Part shown: in pieces, positions 48,217 through 55,912 of the stretch
How the letters are laid out: each line of letters starts with the position of its first letter
Position numbering within the stretch: position 1 is the stretch's first letter
Source: Shouchella patagoniensis
GTDB lineage: Bacteria; Bacillota; Bacilli; Bacillales; Bacillaceae_D
Direction of reading: 5' to 3'
Assembly (NCBI RefSeq): GCF_002019705.1
Contig: NZ_KV917377.1
Coordinates: 4,155,938 to 4,219,937, forward strand
Length of the DNA: 64,000 nt
Made by a program: the position numbers and the translations under genes
Notes under the pieces: model-generated
Told to the model about the DNA's origin: nothing
Database searches by the model: none
The model's input: only the letters and a program-made list of their open reading frames with translations

Positions 48217-48444
48217 ATGGCCCGAAAACAACCGTACGCACAACGTCTAAACCTCGCAATGGAGAACGGCTTCACTGACACAGGCAACCCGATCTTTCGC
48301 CGTTTCGGTTTCAGTGTCCAAACAGACGCTGACATTGACCAACTGTTCCTAGTTGCCAACGCTATTGCCAGCCTCTGCAGCTTAACGCTAGGCGAAGCAA
48401 CATTAACAGAAAACAGCTATCTACGCCCAAGTCCAAACAACTAA
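48217..48444 (+). CDS. DUF1659 family protein
   Basis: 75 residues: LNLAMENGFTDTGNPIFRRF and LFLVANAIASLCSLTLGEAT match DUF1659, a small Firmicute family that almost always travels with DUF2922 and YvrJ. AAAGGAGGAACC precedes the ATG. The role is unknown. Confidence 0.9.
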   Translation: MARKQPYAQRLNLAMENGFTDTGNPIFRRFGFSVQTDADIDQLFLVANAIASLCSLTLGEATLTENSYLRPSPNN

Positions 48445-48463
48445 ACGAAAGGAGAGCAACCCA

Positions 48464-48682
48464 ATGAACGAAAAAACACTGGAACTACGCTTCCGCACCG
48501 ACGAAGGCCAAGTGATCACGATTCGTGTCCCAACACCAAAAGACGATCTCACTCAAGCGGAAATTAGCGACGTGATGGACACGATCTTAGCGAACAACGT
48601 CTTCTACGGAAATGCATCAATGATCACAACAAAAGTTGACGCACGTATCGTCACACGCGCAGTTGATACAATCGCCGTCTAA
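48464..48682 (+). CDS. DUF2922 family protein
   Basis: 72 residues: LELRFRTDEGQVITIRVPTP and VMDTILANNVFYGNASMITT match DUF2922. AAAGGAGAGC precedes the ATG, 19 bases after the DUF1659 stop. It is followed by a terminator before the yvrJ gene. Confidence 0.9.
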   Translation: MNEKTLELRFRTDEGQVITIRVPTPKDDLTQAEISDVMDTILANNVFYGNASMITTKVDARIVTRAVDTIAV

Positions 48683-48688
48683 CAATCA

Positions 48689-48722
48689 AAGCGGCTCCAC
48701 CAACCGGAGCCGCATTTCTTTA
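48689..48722 (+). terminator. Terminator or attenuator before yvrJ
   Basis: GCGGCTCC (48691-48698) and GGAGCCGC (48706-48713) form an 8-bp stem followed by ATTTCTTT. Confidence 0.78.
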
Positions 48723-48741
48723 CTAGAAAGGATGAAAAACA

Positions 48742-48906
48742 ATGACAGACTGGGTCACACTTATTTCCAATGTTGGCTTTCCGATTGCCGTCGCCTCGTA
48801 CTTACTCGTCCGACTCGAACCGGTTGTAAAAGATTTGCAGCAATCAATCGCCGGACTCACAACCGTGATTAGTAGACAGGAGAAGGATAGCGGAGAGAGG
48901 GAATGA
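48742..48906 (+). CDS. YvrJ family protein
   Basis: 54 residues: MTDWVTLISNVGFPIAVASY followed by LLVRLEPVVKDLQQSI, one membrane helix and a short coiled tail, as in YvrJ. GAAAGGATG precedes ATG 48742. It completes the DUF1659/DUF2922/YvrJ trio. Confidence 0.88.
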   Translation: MTDWVTLISNVGFPIAVASYLLVRLEPVVKDLQQSIAGLTTVISRQEKDSGERE

Positions 48907-48945
48907 TGGAAATGCTAGAATCATAGATAAAGGGCGGGTGTCGGG

Positions 48946-48977
48946 AACAAGCGCGGGGAGGGGGCGCTTGTTTTTTT
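48946..48977 (+). terminator. Terminator at the end of the phage-like module
   Basis: AACAAGCGC (48946-48954) and GCGCTTGTT (48964-48972) followed by TTTTT. Confidence 0.9.
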
Positions 48978-49047
48978 ATGTAAGGAACGGTCCAGTGTTA
49001 GTGAGGAATATACGTTACTAGTAAATCGTCTTTATCTTAGTATGTAA

Positions 49048-49091
49048 AATGGTAAGGTGGGGGTCAGCGGTTCGAATCCGCTTGGAAGCTT
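49048..49091 (+). other. 3' fragment of a tRNA-Thr gene, probable attachment site
   Basis: From the anticodon loop onward (ATGGTAAGG, anticodon GGT) through the T-arm AGCGG-TTCGAAT-CCGCT to the acceptor strand TTGGAAGCTT, this matches the 3' half of a bacillar tRNA-Thr. The 5' half is absent and the variable region has diverged. Partial tRNA 3' ends are the usual mark of tyrosine-recombinase integration. An integrase remnant lies 1.6 kb further in. Confidence 0.72.
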
Positions 49092-49500
49092 CGTAAGTAC
49101 TGATTTAATAGGGTTTAATTATTCTTCAATTAATTATATTTTCTGATTTATAGTTAACTTCTAACCTTTATTATATGGAATAGTACTCAACAGGTATCTT
49201 TAGCATGAGCAATTAAAAACTGTCTTAAATGAAGTTGATGGAATAATGGATTATAAATAGTGAGACAAATATTGTATCTGTAATTTTTCTAATCAAAATA
49301 GTGTGGAATTCCCTTATCTTTTCAACACTATGATTAAAAATTGAATGCTAACCATCCACAATAATTAACACAGCTAGGATCAAGCTTCGTATTGTAACCA
49401 CTAAATAAATATTCAACTAAATTATTACTCGTTTTTAGTATTTTAAAATGTCATTTATATCTAATTATTATTAAGGTTATTATTCAAGGTAATAGTCCAT
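49092..49500. other. AT-rich gene-free stretch inside the element end
   Basis: No reading frame, RNA motif or terminal repeat is recognised; composition is markedly AT-rich from here onward. Confidence 0.4.
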
Positions 49501-50193
49501 TTAAGTAAGAGTGGCGTTAACTCTTATTCCAGAATGGTACTCTAATCTTATATGGCTATCTAGTTCCTCAACTAAATCGAAAGCCTCATCAAATTGATCT
49601 AACGACCATTCATCACGTTTCGATTTTAATTCGCTCTTTAAGTAGCTATTAAAATAAAGACCCAGTAGACCACCGTTGTTATTAGCTTTACTGTAAATCC
49701 AAGCATATTCCTTCGGTAAAAGATTTTTATCCTCAATAAGATTTGTTTCATCTAAATTTAACTCAAAGTCAACGACTATTTGAGGAATAACTTCTTCTTT
49801 AATCTTTATGTCTAAGTCTTTTTTCGTCCGTCTATAATAAAGATCAGGTCGTGTTAATTTATCGGTATCAGTACTTCTTTTCGACTGTCTTATAAAGTCT
49901 TTAGCTTGATCTTCGTCAATATTTAGCATTGCTTTTAATTCTAATTTTTTTCGTTTCTCTTCCCGTATTACCGTTTGTGGAGTAATTATTAGTACTCTAC
50001 CTTCTGAAATACCAAAAGGAGCTATTCCCATCAAGCCTGTTTTCCCTATACCGGTTGGTAAGTTAACCATTGCATGCTCATTCTCATTGTCATTAAGAAA
50101 ATGGTTAAATATTGCTTCATAAGCTCTTTCTTGAGGTTCTTTAAGTAAGGCATTACCTTTGATATTTGATGTAGCTTCTAAGAAATAACTCAT
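49501..50193 (-). pseudogene. DEAD/DEAH helicase remnant
   Basis: 230 residues. The N-terminus has a ResIII-like motif I (MVNLPTGIGKTGLMGIAPFG) and motif Ia-like VLIITPQTVIREE. No DEAH box, motif III or VI follows; instead the sequence jumps to a short C-terminal piece. That pattern suggests an internal deletion of a much longer helicase. RBS GGAGG and ATG 50193 are intact, so a truncated protein could be made. It probably belongs to the integrated element. Confidence 0.6.
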
Positions 50194-50432
50194 AATTTGC
50201 CTCCTGCATGACGTATTTCCTATATTATCCTTTTATTTTCTTCAAGCGTCCACCAATAATTATGATTATAATCCAATGGATCCCAAGAAAAGTATAAATA
50301 GCATAACTTTAGGTCCGTGAAAAAACAGGATACAGCTGTATTGATATGAATTAGCTGCATCCTCTATTATTAAAGCAGTTAAATGCTCCACCAATGAACT
50401 TTATTAATGCTTTTATTGGTTATATTCAAATG

Positions 50433-50681
50433 TTACTTCGATAGACCCTTCCGCTTTTGAAAAAACTTGTTAGTTATAGGTGTCTTGTCGCTTATATTAA
50501 TATCGACCTCCCATGAATGTTCGATTCCTTCGTTAGTCATTTGAAAAACCAGTATATTGTTATTTTGTGTCTCAGTTAAGAAGTGGTTATAAAGAGAATC
50601 TAAAGACCAGTCTTCACTTACATAAGATTTATAACGATCGATGTTTGCAATAGCTATATTGACGGTATCCCCAAATGCCAT
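50433..50681 (-). CDS. Small protein of unknown function
   Basis: 82 residues: MAFGDTVNIAIANIDRYKSY, WSLDSLYNHFLTETQNNNIL. The nearest GGAGGAG is about 20 bases upstream, so the start is uncertain. The family is not recognised. It sits between helicase and integrase remnants. Confidence 0.45.
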   Translation of the reverse strand: MAFGDTVNIAIANIDRYKSYVSEDWSLDSLYNHFLTETQNNNILVFQMTNEGIEHSWEVDINISDKTPITNKFFQKRKGLSK

Positions 50682-50721
50682 AGTTTATTTCAAGTATGCT
50701 CTCCTCCAGTAATAATATAGT

Positions 50722-51214
50722 TTAATCCTTGTATAAATTCTTACTAAACATTGCAATAGCCTCTCTGTGAATTGAAGGTAACAAGTGATTATAAGTATCT
50801 AATGTTGTAGTGATACTCGTATGTCCTAATCTCTCCGCCACTACTTTTACCGGAATACCTTGCAAAAACATTAAGGTTGCATGCCTATGCCTCAAATCAT
50901 GAAAGCGAATGGAAGGTACATTAGCATCTTCTTTAAGCTGATACCATTTTCGGTTTAGATTGCGGGGAGTTACATGTGTACCTAAGCTAGTGCAAACAAC
51001 TAAATCATTATCTTTATATTCTCTTCTAGCTCGTTCTTTCTCATATTCAACTCGTGCTTTACGCTTCTGTAATTTACGAACAGTTACTTCATCTAAATCA
51101 ATTGTACGATTAAAGCTAGCTTTTGTTTTCCCATCTGAATTCCCATATGGAGTGTGAGTCACAACAGTACGCAATAACTCTTTTTTAAAGTCGACATCCT
51201 TCCAGAGAGGATAT
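50722..51214 (-). pseudogene. int: Tyrosine recombinase (integrase), C-terminal remnant
   Basis: The catalytic half is intact: PLWKDVDFKKELLRTV (start of the domain, upstream of any start codon), RTIDLDEVTV, IRFHDLRHRHATLMFLQGIP and LGHTSITTTLDTYNHLLP with the R-H-x-x-R-H box and the Tyr nucleophile. The N-terminal arm and core-binding domains are missing and a stop lies just before 51214. This is a truncated ICE/phage integrase and matches the tRNA fragment at 49048. Confidence 0.88.
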
Positions 51215-51229
51215 ATTTTAATTTAATTA

Positions 51230-51950
51230 TTAATTATTTTGGATATTCAAGTAATGGATATAGAGTCTTTCTATTTTCGAAATAAAATAAGTAGGATAGG
51301 TGGATGGAGAGTGTCGGTCCAGGAAACTCAGATAATTAACTGCCATGTTAAGAGTTATTATATTTTCGAGTTCGGAGTCAAAATGAAAGTTAGGATTTTT
51401 TTTTATTAAATCTAATGCTTCATAAAATAATTGGTTTGACTTTAAAAAATCGTTTTTAAATCTCAAAGTAATTCCTAAAGAGATGTATATTTTAATATCG
51501 AGAGAGTTAATTTCTCCGTTGAAATCGTTTACTTTTAGTATTGATAAAAATTTTTTCTGCATCGTTAAATCTATTTTCTGTCAAATGAAGCATGCCTTCA
51601 AAAATCATTTGTTGTTTTTTTGAATACGTAGAGTCAATAGTAATGAGCGACTTAAACTCATGAAACATTTTCTTGTACTGGATAAAATTATAGCTGTTAT
51701 AAAGATTATATAGAGAGTCGACGAAAAAGTCGAAATTATCCGGATTTTCCACTTCGAAAAATCTCGTTAAATAGTTCAAACTGACGTTCAGTTTCTTAGC
51801 TATATCATATATAACCTTAATAGTAGGGACAGTACTACCGGATTCAATTTTGCTTATTAAGGATTGATCACAAATGCTTTCAGCTAGTTTTTTTTGAGAA
51901 ATCCCTTTTGATTTTCTTATTTCAGCAATAGCTTTTCCTAAATTATACAT
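51230..51950 (-). pseudogene. PlcR/Rgg-like (RRNPP) quorum regulator, frameshifted
   Basis: ATG 51950 (AGGAGTG upstream) begins an XRE domain (IAEIRKSKGISQKKLAESIC, LISKIESGSTVPTIKV), followed by TPR-like helices (NLYNSYNFIQYKKMFHEFKS, LTENRFNDAEKIF). The frame is lost near 51540-51556 and resumes as INSLDIKIYISLGITLRFKN, LFYEALDLIKKNPNFHF to 51230. The 721-base span has one base too many, most simply in the A6 of the coding strand (51551-51556). Joined, it is about 240 residues, close to PlcR-type regulators. It diverges from the biosynthetic genes and has a perfect PlcR-like box before it. Confidence 0.75.
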
Positions 51951-51972
51951 TAAATCACTCCTAGATCAATTT

Positions 51973-51988
51973 TATGAATATATTCATA
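51973..51988. promoter_or_regulatory. PlcR-box palindrome
   Basis: TATGAATATATTCATA fits the Bacillus cereus group PlcR box TATGNAN4TNCATA at every fixed position and is fully palindromic. It lies 23 bases before the regulator start and about 140 before the biosynthetic operon. Confidence 0.75.
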
Positions 51989-51998
51989 CAGATCTAAG

Positions 51999-52027
51999 AA
52001 TATAGAATAATATGTTAAATATATCAA
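51999..52027 (-). promoter_or_regulatory. Promoter of the PlcR/Rgg-like gene
   Basis: On the minus strand TTGATA (52027-52022), 17 bases and TATATT (52004-51999). The start near 51992 puts the palindrome at about +4 to +20, a position suited to autorepression. Confidence 0.6.
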
Positions 52028-52092
52028 GTAAAAGACTTGTATTCTATATAATATGAATTTACAAAGTATTTTCTTAAATCAGTCTCGTAGGT

Positions 52093-52098
52093 TATAGT
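52093..52098 (+). promoter_or_regulatory. -10 element of the biosynthetic operon
   Basis: TATAGT with no good -35 (TTTCTT at 17 bases) about 30 bases before the first gene. A weak -35 is what an activator-dependent promoter would show. Confidence 0.4.
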
Positions 52099-52125
52099 AT
52101 TTTTAGAGAGAGGGGGTGTACTTAG

Positions 52126-53319
52126 ATGACAAGGTATAAAGAAATTATTGCTAATTCTGATGCTTCTATTTTTCCTTATGAAGATTATATGTTAGAACCG
52201 GTAAAGATTGACCGAGGAAAGCTAAAAGAGTTAAGAGATGCTAGCAAAAAGCTATTAGCCATTTTCTCCAAGTATGTAAAGGAAAAAAAAACGTCTCTGA
52301 TTGAAGGTTCCGGGTTAGAAGCTTTCGAAAAAATTTTACTGTCAGACCAAGAAATAATGGAATTCTTTAGATGGGATGTCATTAAAGACGCAAATGGCAA
52401 TTGGAAGTTTATTGAATTAAATGGGGGCAGTACAGTTGGCGGTTTGGCGGTTTTTAAATTAAAGGACATCTATGAAGGATTAGATAATTATCAAAATTTA
52501 AGTGATCCTAATGCTCTTGTTTGTTGGGGAAAAGCTTTAAAATCACTCATAAAAGGTAAGAATGTTGTATTTGTAGGCGATAAGGATTACCTAGAAGAGA
52601 AATATTCTGTATTGAAAGTTTTAACACGGGAATTAAAGAAACATACCACTTTAGTTTCGATAGCATCGCCAGAACAGTTGATGTCTATTAATAATTACGT
52701 ATATTTAAATGGGGAAAAAGTGGATTTTGTCTACAGACTCTTTACTATCGAAGATGTGAAAAACAACTATTTTTTATATAAGGATCTGTTGAGATCAGTT
52801 CTACTTGATAAGGTAATGATGCCAATGGGTTTTTATCAAAGCGATGTATTAGGGAATAAAAATGCTTTTTCTCTCTTATATGAGTTAGCAGAAAAAAATC
52901 AGCTGGATCACCATGAAAAAAAAGTGATTTATAAATATGTACCTAGAACAATCAATCTAAAAAATGCTTCTTTAGGCTATCTTATGAATAATAGAGAAAA
53001 TTTATTAATTAAATCGGCATTGGGGTATGGAGGAACAAACATTTTCTGTGGTTGGAAATATACCGCTTTAGAATGGGGTTCATTAATTAAAGAGTGTAAT
53101 TCCAGTACACATCAATTTGTTGTACAAGAAAAGATTTTTTTTGATGAGCAAAAAAATGATTACTTTTCTGAACAAAAGATACAAAGCAATCTGATGAACC
53201 TGATTTGGGGAGTATACATCGTTAATGGGCGCTATTCCGGTAGCGTAATTCGCGCAAATATTAAAGGAACAGATTTAATTGGTGGTAATAACGGTTCCAA
53301 AGTAGGGATCATTAATTAG
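52126..53319 (+). CDS. Circularly permuted ATP-grasp enzyme 1
   Basis: 397 residues. The early block DVIKDANGNWKFIELNGGST (Glu and Asn as metal ligands) precedes the nucleotide lobe NLLIKSALGYGGTNIFCGWK, the permuted order seen in glutathionylspermidine-synthetase-like and CP_ATPgrasp proteins. GAGGGGGTG precedes ATG 52126. It is clearly related to the product at 57853, motif for motif. The expected chemistry is amide bond formation through an acyl phosphate. First gene of the eleven-gene operon; the substrate is unknown. Confidence 0.72.
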   Translation: MTRYKEIIANSDASIFPYEDYMLEPVKIDRGKLKELRDASKKLLAIFSKYVKEKKTSLIEGSGLEAFEKILLSDQEIMEFFRWDVIKDANGNWKFIELNGGSTVGGLAVFKLKDIYEGLDNYQNLSDPNALVCWGKALKSLIKGKNVVFVGDKDYLEEKYSVLKVLTRELKKHTTLVSIASPEQLMSINNYVYLNGEKVDFVYRLFTIEDVKNNYFLYKDLLRSVLLDKVMMPMGFYQSDVLGNKNAFSLLYELAEKNQLDHHEKKVIYKYVPRTINLKNASLGYLMNNRENLLIKSALGYGGTNIFCGWKYTALEWGSLIKECNSSTHQFVVQEKIFFDEQKNDYFSEQKIQSNLMNLIWGVYIVNGRYSGSVIRANIKGTDLIGGNNGSKVGIIN

Positions 53320-53333
53320 AAATAGGTGATGTT

Positions 53334-54203
53334 TTGATATTAATTCTCTGTAGAGAGAAAACATTTGACGTTCTAACCCTAGATAAAGAACTAACATCTA
53401 CCCTAAATGTAGATGTACTATCCTTAATGCCCAATGAGCTTTCCTTGGAATTTATGGATCAAAAAAAAATTTCTTTGAGACATAGAGGTGATTTGCTTGA
53501 ACCAGAGTTAATAATCGGTTGGACTTCCTTACATCAAAAAGATAATGGAAACACGCTTTTAAGTATTCTTCGTAAAAATGGATATAAAGTTTTGAATAAC
53601 GATGAGAATCTAGGCTTAGCTCAAAATAAGATACTAAATTCTTCGATCTTAAGAGCATACGGAATACCAAACATACGGACATTCTTAGTTGGGAACCTTA
53701 CAGACGCTGTGAGGATTGCCAGTGAGTTATCTTATCCATTGGTATTGAAGCCTTTAATTGGCGCCAAAGGGGAAGGCATAAGAAAAATTAGTTCTAAAGA
53801 GCAATTAATAGATGAAACAGAAGTTATTTTCTCAAACAACGAAATGATCTGCATGCAAGAGTGTATTAATAAGCCAGAAAGAGATATAAGGGTAAGAGTT
53901 ATTGGTTATAAAGCTGAATTTGCATTTTATCGTTTCGTTGGTCCTGATGGTTTTATAACTAATTTATCCAAAGGAAGCCATTGGGAAGAAGCTCATTTAG
54001 ATGAAACTCTTAGAAGCCTTGCCGAAAAAGCTGCCATTGCATTCAATGCACCAATAGCAGGTGTAGATATAGTTGAAGATATCGACACTGGAGAATTAAA
54101 AGTTATTGAGGTTAATGCTACCCCAGCAATAACTTGGCCTTACGAAAAAACGGTTAAAACTTTAGTTAGCTATGTAGAAACCCTATTAAAAGAGGAGAAC
54201 TGA
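53334..54203 (+). CDS. RimK-type ATP-grasp ligase
   Basis: 289 residues starting at TTG 53334 behind AGGTGATG. ATP-grasp landmarks: LVLKPLIGAKGEGIRKIS (ATP lobe), PERDIRVRVIG, GVDIVEDIDTGELKVIEVNA (metal-binding Glu and Asn). It belongs with LysX/RimK-like ligases that join an amino acid to an acyl or amino-acyl carboxylate with ATP. It begins 14 bases after ligase 1 and is followed by the oxidase after 2 bases. The likely peptide-bond-forming step of the pathway. Confidence 0.85.
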   Translation: MILILCREKTFDVLTLDKELTSTLNVDVLSLMPNELSLEFMDQKKISLRHRGDLLEPELIIGWTSLHQKDNGNTLLSILRKNGYKVLNNDENLGLAQNKILNSSILRAYGIPNIRTFLVGNLTDAVRIASELSYPLVLKPLIGAKGEGIRKISSKEQLIDETEVIFSNNEMICMQECINKPERDIRVRVIGYKAEFAFYRFVGPDGFITNLSKGSHWEEAHLDETLRSLAEKAAIAFNAPIAGVDIVEDIDTGELKVIEVNATPAITWPYEKTVKTLVSYVETLLKEEN

Positions 54204-54205
54204 CA

Positions 54206-54916
54206 ATGAGCATTCAAGAAAATTATATCACTGAAATTAAGGACTTAGTAGAAGAAAATAAAAAGATTACACATCCTTTATACCAAAAAATCATGAGTGG
54301 AAAAGCTGATAAAGAATTATTAAAGAATTTTGTTCTACACCGCTACCATATTAAAAGTTTCTGGACTAGAAATATATCGGCGATTCATTCTAAGACGCCA
54401 GATGTAGAATCTAGAATTGCATTAGCAGAAAATATTTTTGAAGAGGAAACCGGTCAATTAACAAATAGTAAAAGACACTTGGATTTATTTTTTAACTTTG
54501 GCGAGCAATTTGGCTTAACGAAAGAAGAATTAGATGGTTTGGAATTGCTCGAAGAAACAAAAGCTGTCATCGAATGGAATAATAAAGTTTGTGGACCAGA
54601 CCATCACCTAGTTGAAGCGGTTGCTGCCCTTATCATCTACATGGAAGGACAACCTCCCGTTGAATTCAATGGTAAGACTATGAATACTGCAATGAAGGAT
54701 TTGTACAACGTGAATAAAGATGGTATGGATTATTTTACTATTCACAGCAGTCATGAAAACGATGTTGAAGACGATCATGCAGAGGTTGGTTTTAATCTAT
54801 TAAAGAAGTATGCAAATACTTCTGAGTTGAGAGAAAAGTCAATTAAAGCACTTAAGAAGTCTATTGAGGTACGAATGAACCATTTTACAGCTATTCTGGA
54901 AACAGTTAGGGAATAG
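54206..54916 (+). CDS. Heme-oxygenase-like diiron oxidase (HDO/TenA-like)
   Basis: 236 residues, all-helical TenA/PqqC fold. Candidate iron ligands are Glu in FEEETGQLTNSKRHLDLFF, the His in that helix, and HSSHENDVEDDHAEVG near residue 180, the H-x(n)-D-x-x-H pattern of HDO enzymes. AGGAG precedes ATG 54206. HDOs use O2 for N-oxygenation, desaturation or C-C cleavage of amino acids (for example BelK, HrmI, UndA, BesC). The 2Fe-2S protein at the end of the operon could supply electrons. The exact reaction is unknown. Confidence 0.78.
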   Translation: MSIQENYITEIKDLVEENKKITHPLYQKIMSGKADKELLKNFVLHRYHIKSFWTRNISAIHSKTPDVESRIALAENIFEEETGQLTNSKRHLDLFFNFGEQFGLTKEELDGLELLEETKAVIEWNNKVCGPDHHLVEAVAALIIYMEGQPPVEFNGKTMNTAMKDLYNVNKDGMDYFTIHSSHENDVEDDHAEVGFNLLKKYANTSELREKSIKALKKSIEVRMNHFTAILETVRE

Positions 54917-54932
54917 ATCATATTTTAGAGAA

Positions 54933-54959
54933 CCTTCCTTCGATTATATCGAAGGAAGG
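54933..54959 (+). other. Intra-operon mRNA hairpin
   Basis: CCTTCCTTCGAT and its inverse ending GGAAGG make a near-perfect stem around 54933-54959 between the oxidase and lyase genes. It has no U-tract, and the next RBS follows at once. It is possibly an mRNA processing or stability element. Confidence 0.6.
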
Positions 54960-54979
54960 CATTAGGAGGAGGGAATAAA

Positions 54980-55912
54980 TTGATATTATTAGATGTTACT
55001 TTAAGAGACGGGGGCTATCTAAATCAATTCAACTTTAAATATGACTCTATTCATGAGATTCTCCTGCATTTGGAGAATACAAATGTAGATTACGTAGAGT
55101 TGGGCTATTATAAAGGGCCAGCTTCAGGAGGAGAAGGATTAGGCGTAACTGCCAATATCAACTTGGACGTTTTAGAGTATTTTAAGGAACTCTTCCCCAA
55201 AATAAAATTTGTCATTATGTTACATCCCAAAAATGTATCCATTGAAGAACTAGAAGTGTTAAGTAATAAACCAATTGATCTAATAAGAGTTTGTATTACC
55301 GAAGCTTCATTAGACCAGGGACTAGAGTATGTAAAAAGATTGAAACGGATGAATCACAAGGTTAGCGCAAACTTCACACGCGCCACATGGATAGATCCAC
55401 ATATAATAGCTTCGTATATGAAACAGGCAGAGAATAATGGTGCAGATATTGTTTATTTTGCTGATTCTAATGGAAGCATGTATCCAGATAAAGTTGCAGA
55501 ATACGTAAAGACTATTCTCCAGTATGTTAATATCCCAGTGGGGTTTCATCCTCATAATAATTTGAATTTAGCTCTTGCCAATTCAATTACTGCTATTCAA
55601 CACGGAGCTAAATATGTTGATTCTTCCTTAAATGGTCTAGGTAAAGGAGGAGGAAATTTAGAGACGGAAATTTTCATCTCCTATTTGGAAAGAACAAATC
55701 AAAATCAAAAGTTTGATTTACTTAAAGCATTTGAAGGTAAAGATTATATAATAAAAGAGTTCTCTTATAGTTCGGACTACCTATTAAATCTATTATTTGG
55801 TATAAAAGATTATTCGATGGACTATATGAAGGTAGTTACAAAAGAATGTGAAAGTAATAACTTTTCTGTAAAAGATTATATTTATCATAATAATATCAAA
55901 GGTTGTTCTTAA
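54980..55912 (+). CDS. DRE-TIM metallolyase (HMGL/4-hydroxy-2-oxovalerate aldolase-like)
   Basis: 310 residues. LLDVTLRDGGYLNQF carries the Arg-Asp catalytic pair, VELGYYKGPASGGEG follows, IVYFADSNGSMYPDKV and GFHPHNNLNLALANSI supply the HxH metal ligands, and GLGKGGGNLETEIF comes later. It starts at TTG 54980 behind TAGGAGGAGGG. The family makes or breaks C-C bonds next to a 2-oxo acid (aldol or Claisen type). Here it may build the carbon skeleton of the amino acid made by the aminotransferase downstream. The stop shares a base with the next start. Confidence 0.83.
   Translation: MILLDVTLRDGGYLNQFNFKYDSIHEILLHLENTNVDYVELGYYKGPASGGEGLGVTANINLDVLEYFKELFPKIKFVIMLHPKNVSIEELEVLSNKPIDLIRVCITEASLDQGLEYVKRLKRMNHKVSANFTRATWIDPHIIASYMKQAENNGADIVYFADSNGSMYPDKVAEYVKTILQYVNIPVGFHPHNNLNLALANSITAIQHGAKYVDSSLNGLGKGGGNLETEIFISYLERTNQNQKFDLLKAFEGKDYIIKEFSYSSDYLLNLLFGIKDYSMDYMKVVTKECESNNFSVKDYIYHNNIKGCS

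Noticed and set aside
49048-49091. Complete tRNA gene
   Set aside because: Only the anticodon loop to the 3' end is present; no D-arm or 5' acceptor strand can be found upstream.
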